64,000 nt of DNA from Rosa chinensis. Its lineage: Eukaryota > Streptophyta > Magnoliopsida > Rosales > Rosaceae. This document shows, piece after piece, positions 1 to 11,038 of this stretch (position 1 is its first letter; the number at the start of each line of letters is the position of its first letter). The translations under genes were made by a program, and so were the position numbers. The notes under the pieces are model-generated. The model worked only from the letters and a program-made list of their open reading frames with translations. It made no database searches and had not been told where the DNA came from. The DNA is taken from the NCBI RefSeq assembly GCF_002994745.2, contig NC_037094.1, positions 4,758,001-4,822,000 of the forward strand. The letters are read 5' to 3'.

Positions 1-2485
1 AACTCCAATGGAACCAGTTAAGGTTAGACTTTCTGCAACAATGGCATCTGCTGCCATAGCCATATAGTATCCTCCACTTGCTGCCACGTCAGACATTGAT
101 GCAATGACCGGTTTTGATGCAGCCAAAAGTTTGATTTCCCTCCACATCCTGCAAACCATTAAATCACTAACACATCTGGTAACCAGTTAACTGCATGCAG
201 ACAGAGACAGCGTGACAATTCTTCTGCCAAACAGTATTTGACAACACATTAGAGAATTATATAGTTTAGGATCACATATGTTACATTAATATATATACTA
301 GCACTTACAAATCAGAAGCAAGGGCATCACCTCCAGGGCTGTCAATTCGGATAATAGCAGCCTTTGTATCTTTTTGATTCTGGAGATGGACAAAAGAATA
401 TCATAAGCCGCAGACTAAAGATTGGAACAAATCATGATGCAAATAACCTCTTCTCAGAGTTCTCAATTCCAAAACACGAGATATTACATGATTAACCTAT
501 GAGCTTAAATTAGAAAGACCACAATACCTCTTATACTACGGAACTTCTCAATGAACTGTTCTCCAACAATAGATGATCCGGGTAGACTAAAAGAACCTCG
601 TACACGACTAATACTGCCTGAGGCTCTTATTATGGCTATCTTGTCTTTACCGCCTGATAAACCAAGAGTCCATTTCCGGACCTTAGAATATTTCCTGTTG
701 CAATCAAGAAGAAGGAAATGGTAACCGATGGATTTTATCTATCAGACCACAAGATATTTCATCATACTTAAAAATTCGACATTTGTATATGAATCACCAC
801 AAACCAGAAGTCACATACTGAAGACTACCTGTAATCAACCATAGGAAGCTTTTTCTCTTTTTGTACTCCAAGTCTTTCCTTCAACATTGAAGTAACCTAA
901 AAGGGATGCATATTACTTAAATGCTTCCTGAATATTATCACATAAAGAAAAAAGCTTTCAAGAACAACCACTCCCCTGATGACTTTCATATCAAATTTCA
1001 ACAACTGACCAACTTAATTAACATATCCAAAATTAGTAACCCGTAAGAACCCTGCATATTGTAAAACAAGTTAGACCAGGTAATTACCCTTGAAGTTCAA
1101 TACACTCTGACAAAACCTGAGGAGGATGGAGGGAAACTGAGCTATAGACACTCTCAACTCTCTGTAAATATACTTTCTACAATATCTGAATCCAAAATAT
1201 ATCAATATAGCCTTCTAATTCCCTAGTTCTCTAAATGTTTGATCTATGGAACTGATATTGGTTCTCTAAACGTTAAGCATACCTCATCATCATACTGTAT
1301 GTTTGTGATCCAGCCCTCTTCTTTCAGCTTTTCTACTTGGTACACCCCTTCATTAACAAACTTCTCAATATCTTCTCTCTTTTTTCCTGCAGAAAAATTT
1401 AGTTAGTCAAAAGGTGATTTAAAGACCACAACATTAGCCAAATGCCAAATCTCAAAGCACCTCTTGTAGAAGAAATTATGTCCAGCCAGTTCCCATATAT
1501 GTTATCGAGCAATGCTGTCAGCATCTCACAATTTTTTTCGGACATGGTCGTGCACGCAAGTTGGTCACCAGCACTTCTATATTTACCAATCCTCTCCACT
1601 TGTGGCTCAACTCCAATTTTCTCAAGAATGCCTGAAAAACAAAATTTCATGCAAACCTCAGTTAGTAAGTGCTTTCAGTCATCAGTATCCAGACAAAACC
1701 GTAACATTCATATTTTGAAGTTAACATATAAATGGGGAGAAGAATACAAGAGAAACTGACCTCTTACAAATGATGCCTGAAAGCTGAGACCAAACAAAGA
1801 AAAATAAGCACTTGGAGGGGCATAAAATCTCTTGACAAGCAGAAGCAAGGTAATACTCTTTTTCACTACAAGCAGGTGCATATGCCACAACAAACTTACC
1901 TGTAACAATCCATATAAGCTCAAATGCACATATTCAAACACAAATTGAAGTTCGAAACACATAATCACAATTTGCAATATTTAGTCAGTGCCTGATTTCT
2001 AGAAGTCCAATCAATATATGCCTCGAAATTTCTTACACTTTACCCCAACCATAGTTCAAGCTCTCAATTTGAAGATACACACTAGCAATTCGAGGATCAT
2101 ATGCAACTTTCACAAAATTCTCACAAATTTGAGGCAGCGATAATCCACTAGAGAACTGACTCTTTAACTAATCAGTCATCTGGAAAACCAAAAGCCACAG
2201 CTCTTTCAAATTCAACACCAAACACTGTAAATACAAATCAAAAGCGAAAAATGTGAGAATGGATCAAAACCTGGCCTCGCAATGTCATGGTCAAGACGGT
2301 TCCCTTCTTAACCCGCTCCCAAGGATAAGCAAAAAGCATGCGAAGCTTGACGACAAAGCTCTTCAAGAGGCTCGCCGCTCGGTAGCGTTGGCATTCTCGG
2401 CGTCGATTTTAGCCTTGGGAGCTGAAACGGCGCCGTTTTCTGTTGATTCGTCTGGTTTGGTGGCGGAAGGCGCCGAGGGAGAGAA
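1..2485 (-). pseudogene. Decayed duplicate of SPPA (chloroplast signal peptide peptidase / protease IV), 5' part
   Basis: This stretch matches the intact SPPA gene at 26366-28860 exon by exon and in most introns, so it is a segmental duplicate; its 3' part lies left of the window. It cannot encode the enzyme. An extra T near 363 shifts the frame in the exon carrying the [12 protein letters not shown] motif. An extra base near 1828 shifts the exon encoding YAPPSAYF. Exon 1 (about 2272-2485) has lost segments, and the start codon and transit peptide are absent because homology stops near 2485. The catalytic lysine of the SppA family, in motif GKYKSA of the intact copy, reads GKYRSA here (near 1585). 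The serine exon at the window edge (motif AASGGYY) is still intact. Frame changes plus loss of the 5' end make this a pseudogene with high confidence. Confidence 0.9.
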
Positions 2486-2506
2486 GTTCTGTTTCTCCAT
2501 TGCCAA

Positions 2507-2668
2507 ATTGGTTCGTTCACTTGAGCCGTCCCCAACTGGCTCAAGTACTAGAACGATTTGGCATCTTCTTTGGCGTGACAGCATTGTATTTTTCATTTCC
2601 ATTACAATTCCGTTTCCTTTGTGGTTCAAATGTATCACCGGCTTCGCCGTCTCTTGCTGGCAGCCGCC
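2507..2668 (+). pseudogene. Fragment 1 of the small four-helix membrane-protein family
   Basis: The sequence matches the 3' half of the intact gene at 9052-9519, from the NLVHSN region through VLERFGIFFGV and ITIPFPLWFKC. The matching peptide is spread over more than one frame (VLERFGIFFGVTAL, then a shift, then FPLQFR). It lies directly against the broken exon 1 of the SPPA duplicate, on the opposite strand. Confidence 0.75.
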
Positions 2669-2935
2669 ATTGATATAGCCTTGCAATCCATTCACTCCAC
2701 TCTCCCCGTAACCTTTTACTTTCTCGCCTTTGCAATCATATTTCCCATTACTTGCGTCTTTGTGAGCAACTTCATACACTCAAACTACCCAGTACCTGCT
2801 CTCATGCTCGAGCGATTTGGTATCTTCTTTGGCCTCACCGCCTTCTTCATAGCCATTATCATTCCATTTCCTTTGTGATTCAGAGCTGTCATCTGCTTCA
2901 TCTACGTTGTCTCCTAGTCTGCAATATTGTGCTGT
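2669..2935 (+). pseudogene. Fragment 2 of the small four-helix membrane-protein family
   Basis: It starts abruptly at the equivalent of the first helix (AIDIALQS...) and runs in one frame through VSNFIHSNYP and LERFGIFFGLTAFF. It then meets a premature TGA near 2876, where the intact copies have TGG (the W of PLWFKC). Homology continues past the stop (CFIYVVS-like). With fragment 1 it shows two 5'-truncated copies side by side. Confidence 0.75.
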
Positions 2936-3617
2936 AATTACAAACATGCCCAATAAGTAAGAACAAACTCAACCAACAACTAGCAGTTCAAAGTCAACCT
3001 TCACAGTTTTTAGGATTGACAAGAAAAATTAATTAAACTTGTCAAAACTCAAAAGAAATAAATTTAATATAAGAAAAATAATATGTATTTTGTCATATTG
3101 TAATGTTCGACAAAATGTTTGGTCAGATGTCTTTCAATTTTCTTACTGGAGGGGTTAGGTTCATGTCCCCCCCTATCTAGTTAGTATTTCTTCTTTCTTC
3201 TTTTATTAATAAATTTGGGGGGAATTTTCCTCTCTCATTAAAAAAAATGTTCGACAAAATGTTGTTTTAAATCCCTTAAGGATCTCTGTTTGTAATAGTT
3301 ATTTTGATCATTAGGAGAAGAAAAAAAAATTGTTGTGTATCTGCAAGATCCGAATACCTGGGACTAGATGTTCCAGTCTCATTAAAGAAATGTGTTCACC
3401 ATCATTTTTCTTCACACTCCAACTATTTCAAGATTACATCCGTATATAGTGAAATAAACAAGTGTCATTTCTAGCGATGATGCCAAGCCAAACTAAGAAT
3501 AAGTAGATTTTCTGAACATTCAAACAGAAAGATCTGCAACAAAGACAGAATCTGACGTCACAGTTCATACAATTAATAACAGACCTACTCTGTCTCAAAG
3601 TTCATTATTTCTCCAAA
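2936..3617. other. Intergenic, with one short retroposon insertion
   Basis: No coding signal. AT-rich sequence holding the SINE-like insertion at 3120-3245; the right edge is the 9-bp target duplication (3609-3617) of the Mutator element. Confidence 0.6.
3120..3245 (+). mobile_element. Short SINE-like retroposon with 17-bp target duplication
   Basis: The direct repeat ATGTTCGACAAAATGTT occurs at 3103-3119 and 3247-3263 and brackets about 126 bp ending in an A tract. A GGTTCATGTCC stretch inside resembles a pol III B box. Long TSD plus A tail is the LINE-machinery signature. No convincing A box, so it may be 5'-truncated. Confidence 0.7.
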
Positions 3618-3745
3618 GAGAAAATTATACAAATAGTACATGAACTAAGACCCACTCTTAACTTCAGTACCCGATTTTGGTACCCCAAGTTTGAAGCTCA
3701 GCCCAACAATAGTACACGCCGTCCATAACTGTGTTAAGAGCTCAA

Positions 3746-5508
3746 TGTCACAGGCCGACTTTATACGCAACGGATTTAGCCCGTGAGGCGCCAAGGTTCC
3801 TCTGAACCAAGGCCAGCCTATCTTCCTTACTTTCCTGATACTTCATTTTTGTTTTTCTTTCTGTGTGCTTCTCTTGTCAACTTAACCCCCTTCGACATCG
3901 TCCTCTTGCTTGTTGAGGTTTACCAACGAAAGCTACTCCCGCATGAGTCTCACATCTTGTGACTAACCGATCGCTTCCTTGTGTCATGGTTGTCTTCCAA
4001 GACACTCGCCCAACCGATAGGCTTTCATGTCATCCCAGCTTGAGCCAACCCATTACTGACCCGTCGATAGCAAGTAGCATGACTGTGTACCGAGACCAAG
4101 TTGGCATTCACATTTCTTCCATGAGTCATTCACACTTCATCACTTCGTGGGCATCTCTCGCACCACCCACTCAGCTCCAAGACAACACATGTCTTGCATA
4201 TTTCACCTCATAGGCATCACTTATGCGACCCACTCAGTCTTCAGCTCAAGGGCAACCCATGCCTGCGTACTTTGACCTTGTGCGCATCACTTACACACCT
4301 TACTTGACAGCACGTGCCCGCTTACTTCATCTTGTGGCATCACTAGCACAACCCTACGAGCTTATAGGCAACACTTGTTTTCATCCTGCACCTCATGAGC
4401 ATCACTTGTGCAACTCACTCGGCTCGTGGACACCACCTGTCGTCATATTTTGCCTCGTGAGTATCACTTGTGCAACCCACTGGGCTCTTGGGCTACACAT
4501 GCCCTCATACTTCGCCTCATGGGCATCACCTAGACAGCCCACTCGGCTCATGGGTAACCCTTGCCTGTATACTCAAGCCTTGAGTACCAACCTGACAAGC
4601 CATCGAGGCCTTGTGGCTTTTCCCATCTAACAAGGCTACCATGTTCTCTTCTTGATGACTGTCATGACTCCAAGGCATACTCTAGCCCGTAGGCCAATCC
4701 TCAAGAGGCATACCGTCTTGCTTGTTGGCACGCCGCTCGAGTGAGCAACTCAACATTGATGCCCCTCCAAAGCTTCCTTTAGTCTAGCACGGGGTCTCCC
4801 CCCCCCCCCCCCCCGTGCTTGCTGGCATCACTTTGCTTTGGCCAAGGTCGAACGACACATGCCCACGTTGCTTGCTCCGTGGCCAATGAGCACCACGAGG
4901 TCCCGACATATCTTCCGTAAGCCCACATGTTTGTCTAACGCCGATGGCATAAGGATCACCCTCATTGGAACCTCGTCCCTGACGTTGACCCGCAATATCA
5001 GCCTTTCGGCCAATACTATCCACGAGACTTCCTGACTCATGGAAACATGTGTCGCCCCTTTCTGACGACACATGCCTGGCCCCCTAGGCCCCCACTTGTG
5101 CCCGGGAGAAGCTCACTTAGTGCCCCATGAAGGCCAGCACCGGGGGTGGTGGAGAGCTTGACACCATGTCTCCCCCTATAGAGCATATCTTGCTTACATG
5201 AAGCTGGCAGGAGGAAACATCAAAATAGCCGAGGAGACTAATTGTCCATAACTAATTCACATAAAATCTAAATGACATGCTATCAAGTGCGTTGAACTCG
5301 TTTCGACGTCCCGGACATTTCTCGTGTTTTGAGTTTTCCCAAATTCCAAGCTGAAGTACCTCGAACCGGAACTTCCACTTAATTACGACAATGCCACTCA
5401 TCATCACTTTAGCTTCAAGCTCGCCCTTGGGCTTCCAAGGCTCGCCCCTCTCGGTATCTCCCTTATAAAATGTCACGATAGCACTACTCTTAAGTGCGGC
5501 TCGTGACA
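3746..5508 (-). mobile_element. Solo LTR related to the chromodomain Ty3/gypsy element
   Basis: It begins TGTCACAGGCCGA and ends GTGCGGCTCGTGACA, close to the ends of the 528-bp LTRs of the element at 12280-18093, and is flanked by CTCAA (3741-3745) and CTCAG (5509-5513), a 5-bp target duplication with one mismatch. The stretch near 5170-5245 is clearly similar to the Ty3 LTR (near 17890-17965). At 1.76 kb it is much longer than those LTRs because of degenerate tandem units of about 70-80 bp (4130-4570, recurring 'gcatcacttgtgcaacccac') and a 17-base C run (4798-4814). No internal region remains. Confidence 0.7.
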
Positions 5509-5592
5509 CTCAGCCACGTGGCAAAACCTGAAGGGTAATTGTCATTTAAACCCAAATTTACACACACTCTCTCTCTCAATCAAACCCATATT

Positions 5593-6219
5593 TAGGGATG
5601 GCAAAAATTCTCATCGGGTAGGGTATCCATTGGGTATTCGACCCTAACGGGGAGAAATTCGGGTGAAATCGGGATGAGAATCCCCAGTATTCGAATTCTG
5701 AAATCGAGTACGGGGCGGGGATAGTATTTTGATCTCCATACCCATACCCACCCAATAAGAATAATCTGAAATAATATATATATATATATATTATATTTAT
5801 TATATGTATTTTTGATATTATTTATAAATAAATATTTACATAAACTTCATCTTTTTGTCCATACTTAAATTTTGTTAATATTTAATGTTCAAAAAAAAGA
5901 AGATTTTTTTAAATAAAAGATCTTTAACAACATGTCAATTTTCCTTGATTGAAAAAAAATACATTTTATTTTGGTGTTTGATTTTAACTTCATATTTTAC
6001 AATTCATAATTACTTGCATGAATTTTTATATAATAAATTAGTAATATTATTAACTGGGATTGTAGCGGGTACAAGGACCTAATCCCCAATGGGGACGGGG
6101 ATAGGGAATCCCCAATATCTTATTACCGGGATTGGGGCGGGTAAGGAGATGAGGAATGAAGTCGGGTACAGGGATGGTAATTTAATCCCCTTACTCTACC
6201 CTCCCCATTGCCATCCCTA
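5593..6219. mobile_element. hAT-type MITE
   Basis: Terminal inverted repeats TAGGGATGGCAA / TTGCCATCCCTA, flanked by CCCATATT (5585-5592) and CCCAAATT (6220-6227), an 8-bp target duplication with one mismatch, typical of hAT elements. The subterminal parts are rich in 'ggggatagg' motifs on one side and their complement on the other; the middle is AT-rich. No transposase. Confidence 0.8.
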
Positions 6220-6414
6220 CCCAAATTCAACAACTCCACCCAAATCACAACCAACTCCTCCACTTCGTCCGCCTCCTCCACCACTACTAACCCAAATCGC
6301 AACCCAAGAAATTCCAACAATCTATGGAATCGCAGTTCACAAACACAATACACAATCAAATCCTTCACAAACTTTATTAATTTCTCTCTGAAATTCGTAA
6401 ACCCTGTTGCACAA

Positions 6415-6417
<3 letters not shown>

Positions 6418-6511
<94 letters not shown>
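6418..6511. repeat. (GA)n microsatellite
   Basis: About 94 bp of uninterrupted GA/AG. It sits where the 5' leader of the captured ARF gene would lie. The long Arg-Glu and Ser-Leu reading frames here are artefacts of the repeat. Confidence 0.98.
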
Positions 6512-6513
<2 letters not shown>

Positions 6514-6530
6514 GGGGGTGAACAGTGAGG

Positions 6531-7105
6531 GAATACATGGCCGACCCGAAAACCGACGAGGTCTTCAGCAGAATCTGGCTGGTCCCTTCCAAGAGCAACG
6601 AGCTTTTTGCTCAAGAGTCAAGACCAAGGCTCTGTGGGCTCTGATGGGTTTGACAATCTGGAAAAGCCTTCTTCTTTCGCTAAAACTTTGACACAGTCCA
6701 ACACCAACAATGGCAGTGGCTTCTCCGTCCCGAGGTACTGCGCCGAGACCATTTTCCCGAGGGTTGACTACTCCGCCGACCACCCGGTGCAGACAATAGG
6801 CATTTATTGCGCCAGAATCTGGCACCCCTTATCCTCATTTGCTAACGACTGGGTAGAGCATGTCATGAACTAGAAGAAGCTCATCGCCAGCGACTCGATT
6901 TTGTTTCTGTGAGCCGAAAACAGCGGTCTCCGTGTCGGGCTTCGACTGGCCAAGCTAGGATTGCCGGCGGGGTCGTAAGAATCGGGGTGGAACCACAGCG
7001 GTTCTGGGGAGCGTCAGTTTTGCTGTATTCGGGGTTGTCGGTGTTTCTGAAAGATGAAGAGAACAAATGGGGAGAAATCAAGGAGAGAGAAACCAAATTG
7101 CAATG
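6531..7105 (+). pseudogene. Auxin response factor (ARF10/16/17-type) gene fragment inside the Mutator element
   Basis: The reading starts with an ADPKTDEVFSRIWLVP-like stretch (from 6538), typical of the N-terminus of ARF10/16-type proteins, then shifts frame. The clearest block is 6660-6800, with PSSFAKTLTQS, GFSVPRYCAETIFPR and YSADHPVQT, the start of the B3 DNA-binding domain. After that the gene is broken: the GETWKFRHIYRGTPRRH part is replaced or deleted, and remnants matching KKLIAGDSIVFLRAENG follow with stops near 6870 and 6910. No dimerisation or middle region is present. Its position between Mutator inverted repeats indicates capture by transposon rather than local duplication. It cannot make an ARF; a short transcript remains possible. 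Confidence 0.85.
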
Positions 7106-7323
7106 AATTAAAAATATAAAAAATCTGGATTAAGACATGGAATGACCAAAATATCTCTCAAAATGTGTTAATTAAGTGGCACAAGACTTAACACCATTAA
7201 TAACGGCATGTATGATTGTTGGGTCGGGTTTCAAACTTTGGATACCAAAGTGATAATTTTGCATAATCAGGTACTGAAATTAGGAGTCTACCTTAATTCG
7301 GATACTGTTCGTATAATTTTCTC

Positions 7324-7472
7324 TTCTCCAAAATTGCATTACTGAAGCCGACAGTTGCTGCTTGAGAAGCAGCATACCTCTTCATGACATCAACGACTTC
7401 TAGCTTCATAATCTCTCCCTTCTTTGATGCGGCGTTGCAAAGATAGTAAAGTGACCCAATTGCATAACTCAC
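7324..7472 (-). pseudogene. Last-exon remnant of an ARMC7-like armadillo-repeat gene
   Basis: On the minus strand an acceptor (TAG at 7475-7473) is followed by an open frame reading VSYAIGSLYYLCNAASKK, then EVVDVMKRYAAS and VGFSNAILEK. This resembles the C-terminus of plant armadillo-repeat-containing protein 7 as I remember it (LGALYYLCNAS..., VDVIKRYAA, SFSNLA). The Mutator insertion lies at the last codons; across it the frame would end in a stop. No middle exons are found between here and the first-exon remnant at 10188-10259, so the gene is broken. Confidence 0.6.
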
Positions 7473-9051
7473 CTACCAATCAATGATTGTGTCTTTGCTA
7501 CTGGTCACCCTCTTTTTTTTTCTTTTTTTTTTTGTATCCGCGCGCAATATATTTTCGTTTTATAGGTCAGCTTGGTTGGGTATTTGCGCTGGACTTTGGT
7601 GCAGCAGTTACGTATCGAAACATCCTGTTGTCATTCGGACTAAGCCCTTAGTTACTTGCTATTGATTTTGATGTAATGGTTGTATTTTGATTCATATATT
7701 TTTTTTCCAAAGTTTAATTAATAGTGGAAGACGCTACACCTATAGCTCAAAAAAGAGTCGATTGGATTTGGATCTGTAGTATATACACTAGTATTGGGTT
7801 TGTGTTCTTACTATTCTTTGGCCACAGTCATCTTTGTGTCTACATTTAAAGTTCAATTTGGAAAATGCTTGGGATGTAGATGAAAGTGTGATTGACCAAC
7901 AGTCCCGCACTACCACTAGTACTACTTGGGCACAACAGAATGCAAAATCTACAACGAAAAAATACCTACTAAGTACTAATTAACCACCATTGACAACGAA
8001 ACAATTTACTTGTGAATTAGTTACTTCATAATTATACTTTCATGTTAATGCACAAATGTTTCTATAATACCCGAGATCTCATAACAACAAGAACGTGTAG
8101 TGGAAGCCCAAGACACACAGAGATATAACATGACATAAACTTGAAGAAGAAAGCCCCAACGAGCCAGGTTACAATACTTCGGCCGCGCTGGGTGATTAGC
8201 TAGGACCTTATCTCTTAACACAAATTATTGTGGGGTACGTTCTATGGTTCTACCTTCTACTAGTACGGACCTTAGTTCACCGAATTTTTGGCATCATGTG
8301 ATGGACGTTTTATGAAATTTCCTTTCATTTCTTCGTTAACGAAATTTTGGACATTTTGACCAGACCAAAAAAGAAAAACTATTGGACGTTTTGGATGTCT
8401 ACTTTTCTAACACAATCTCCCTTCCTCTCTCACATTTTTATAACAACAAATTATTCTTTTATGTACAACGTCTCATCTTTTTAGTAAGACTATCGGATCA
8501 CTAAAATAGTCTAATAATTTGTTAGATCACTAAATAGTCAAATTTCTAATAAATTATTGATACATATATCTTGCTTTTATGTAAGTTATTCGCATGACGA
8601 AGTCCTCTTAAAAATATGATGTACATACATTAAATAGATAATTGAAACTTAAAAATAAGTTTTTCACTTTTTCTTCACCTTTAAATTCATATACAAAGAG
8701 TGATTAATCATAACTTTCTTTCGGTGATGAGGAATGTTAATTCGTATGGGCTGGAATGGCCTTCCCGATCCTTTAATTTCGTCGTTGTGCATACCGTTGA
8801 CCGTTGCGGTTGCCGATGCCACATCGGCAGACCCTACTCCCAGGAGTCGGCAACATACCGACTCAATATTAGTTAGTCGTTCCCCTAAATGCTAAAATCC
8901 AGTCATGGGTCCACCGACTTGTCGGTCATTTTCTTAATCACGCTATATATGAAGCCAACATCAGCACTCCTTTCTTCACATTCGCTTGCTTTAAATTTCC
9001 CCTTTCTTCTTGGCTTTCCATTTTTCCTGCCACCAAATTGCTGCTAGCAAA
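7473..9051. other. Intergenic; upstream region of the first membrane-protein gene
   Basis: No coding signal. AT-rich, with a T-rich stretch near 7500-7530. A TATA-like TATATATG at 8944-8951 lies about 100 bp before the start codon at 9052 and is a plausible core promoter. Confidence 0.5.
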
Positions 9052-9519
9052 ATGAATTTTTCTGCGGCTATTACCAAACTGCTGCAGCCAGTTCAGAAAT
9101 TTAGCCCATTTCATGGTCTTCCAACTCCTCGCGACCCAGAAGCAGTGGTGCCCGATCATCAAGTACCACGGCGCCAAAACTTGGACTGGGCTAAGATAAT
9201 TGTGGTGTTTAGCTTGGCATCAGCAATCGACATAGCTCTCCTATCAGTCCAAGTTCACTCCCAACTTCCTATAATCTTCTACTTTCTCGAGCTTGCTATC
9301 TTGCTTGCCTTTACTAGTTTCTTCACAAGCAATTTGGTTCATTCAAACTGTCCACTAGTCGCTCAGGTGCTCGAGCGATTTGGTATCTTCTTTGGCGTCA
9401 GTGCCTTCTTCATATCCATCACAATTCCGTTTCCGGCTGTCTGGTTCAAATGCATAGCATGTTTCATCTACGCAGTCTCATGGCTTGTGATATTCTTTTG
9501 TAATTACTTATGTGCTTAA
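9052..9519 (+). CDS. Small four-helix membrane protein of a local tandem family (copy 1, intact)
   Basis: A single-exon frame of 155 aa. The start MNFSAAITKL follows a TATA-like box by about 100 bp and aligns with the start of the sister gene at 11039. The N-terminal 40 residues are polar and variable. The block LDWAKI (44-49) opens the conserved part, followed by four hydrophobic segments at about 48-68, 73-93, 108-130 and 134-153. The link between the second and third contains VLER and leads into GIFFGV, then ITIPFP and WFKC. No signal peptide or known catalytic motif is seen. I do not recognise the family. The same signature occurs in the copies at 2507, 2669, 11039, 19802 and 24321, all on this strand. 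Integral membrane location is inferred from hydrophobicity only. Close to copy 3 at 19802, including 3' flanking sequence. Confidence 0.8.
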   Translation: MNFSAAITKLLQPVQKFSPFHGLPTPRDPEAVVPDHQVPRRQNLDWAKIIVVFSLASAIDIALLSVQVHSQLPIIFYFLELAILLAFTSFFTSNLVHSNCPLVAQVLERFGIFFGVSAFFISITIPFPAVWFKCIACFIYAVSWLVIFFCNYLCA

Positions 9520-10187
9520 TATGACCAAAACATGAAAAATGAATGAGTTGGCAAGAGGGTCGATCCGTATATAGTAAAACTGGTCAATCACCCCATAATT
9601 AAGCACTCTGTCGATCTGCAACTTTCCCATGTGTTTCGTAAGTCATATTTTCTTTTCTGTTACTGTGATAGGGCTACTTAATAGACGCCATACAGGCTTC
9701 AATCAAATAGATCTTGATTGATTTTATTTCAAGTAGTACATCAATATATATTTCAAATTTATACTCAGTAAGCAAGAGTAAATAAACCAACAATGCAACT
9801 CCTATTTTTCCAATAATATAAACCAACAATGAAACAATGAGGAAGTACTAAACTTGCATGTAAGATTTTATTTTTTTGGTTGATGAAACATGCCATCTTT
9901 TTTTGGGTTCACCAATTATGTAAAAAAAAGATGCGGCACTTCGTTTCCTTCAGTATAAAACCCAATCCCCTCACTTACAGGCCGGTAACATTGAAATAGC
10001 AAGAAAGACATGAAATTGAGTCACCAAACACGACACACCTTCACTAGTAGCACTTTGAAATTGAGTCACCAATTCCTCCAACAAAAGTATAAATATATGG
10101 CCAAGTGAAACATTAGGTTCAACTCCAGCATACAAAAAGCAAAGACCAATTGTGTAAAATTAGAAGAAACAGTAGGAGGGAGGTAAC
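9520..10187. other. Intergenic between copy 1 and the ARMC7 first-exon remnant
   Basis: No gene seen. From about 9990 on, the sequence is similar to 23510-23758 (shared phrases such as 'gcaagaaagacat' and 'ccttcactagta'), part of the duplicated block. Confidence 0.5.
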
Positions 10188-10259
10188 CTGAAGGTATTGC
10201 AGCCTTGAAGTTCCATATCTTCCAGTTCGCTCTTCTTGTCTCCGATCATTGGTAAACAT
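10188..10259 (-). pseudogene. First-exon remnant of an ARMC7-like gene (block 1)
   Basis: On the minus strand an ATG opens a 24-codon frame, MFTNDRRQEERTGRYGTSRL then QYLQ, ending in CAG followed by GT, a splice donor. This resembles the start of plant ARMC7 proteins as I recall them. The expected next exon (ELVTQFQ-like) is not found downstream. It points away from the membrane-protein gene at 11039, about 780 bp off. An identical arrangement exists at 23759-23830. Confidence 0.6.
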
Positions 10260-11038
10260 TGTATGCTGTTGTTCCTACTCATAAAGTTGAAAACTTTTTG
10301 TTACTACTACAGTTGTGCACTTCTGCTAATACTTGACCCAAAACACAAATAACCAAACCACTGCAAAAGCAGCTCATATTTGTCTTTCACTGTTGAATGA
10401 ACTCGGAGTTTCTTTTGGGCGGAACTGAGTTACATAACAGATTGAACTCATACAAATAAACATCGTAGTAACTGTTACCTCAGATAGGAATTCTGAAAAG
10501 GAAGAGCCTCTGATTTCCTTTAGGCCCTGTACTTAGCATAGAAGAGTTATCCCCCCGGTTTGGCAACTTTTTTGGAAATGATGCAAAAAACAGACGTCTC
10601 TGTTGAGAATAGAGACGAAAATGGGGACGTGGAAAAGTGGTGGTTTGTTCCTCGTGAGGAAGGGTGGTGATTTTGGTGATCTGTGAATTGGGTTACTATT
10701 GTTGGCCCAATACTTGGCAATGGACAACGCCGGAGTTCTTGACGATTTAAATTTCTTAATGTACAAATCTCAACTGTCGTTCAGTTAAATAATGTTTTGA
10801 GAGGTAATTGAAAGGGACTAATTAGAAGGGGGAAGTGTGTGATTAAGTTGAGGCTTGACTCTCCGGTGCCCATCGACACAAACATTGCTGCTCCGGGGTC
10901 CATTATTGTCAAACATTACTGCAGCTGAGGTGGTTCAAGTAGTCTATTTCCTCATTTCCTGACAGCTTCCCTACTCCCTTGTAGTCTCACACATTATAAA
11001 AGGAGATGATGATTCAAGAACATTACAACACCAACAAC
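10260..11038. promoter_or_regulatory. Region between ARMC7 exon remnant and copy 2, with TATA box
   Basis: Non-coding. A clear TATAAAA lies at 10995-11001. A transcription start 25-30 bp downstream would fall after the ATG at 11006, which is why I place translation start at 11039. Confidence 0.55.

Larger units (their letters stand above)
3618..7323. mobile_element. Mutator-like element (Pack-MULE) carrying an ARF gene fragment
   Basis: Both ends carry long inverted repeats beginning GAGAAAATTATAC, and the element is flanked by the perfect 9-bp direct repeat TTCTCCAAA (3609-3617 and 7324-7332), the target-duplication length of Mutator transposons. The inverted repeats extend at least 130 bp (phrases such as 'acaatagtacacgccgt' on the left pair with the reverse complement near 7200-7225). 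No transposase is seen. The interior holds a fragment of an auxin response factor gene (6531-7105) with a GA-repeat leader, the Pack-MULE arrangement. Two later insertions, a solo LTR (3746-5508) and a hAT MITE (5593-6219), make up most of its length; without them it is about 1.3 kb. It landed at the last codons of an ARMC7 exon remnant. Confidence 0.85.

Noticed and set aside
6123..6691. Long Ser-Leu, Arg-Glu and Glu-Arg reading frames
   Set aside because: They are translations of the (GA)n microsatellite in different frames.
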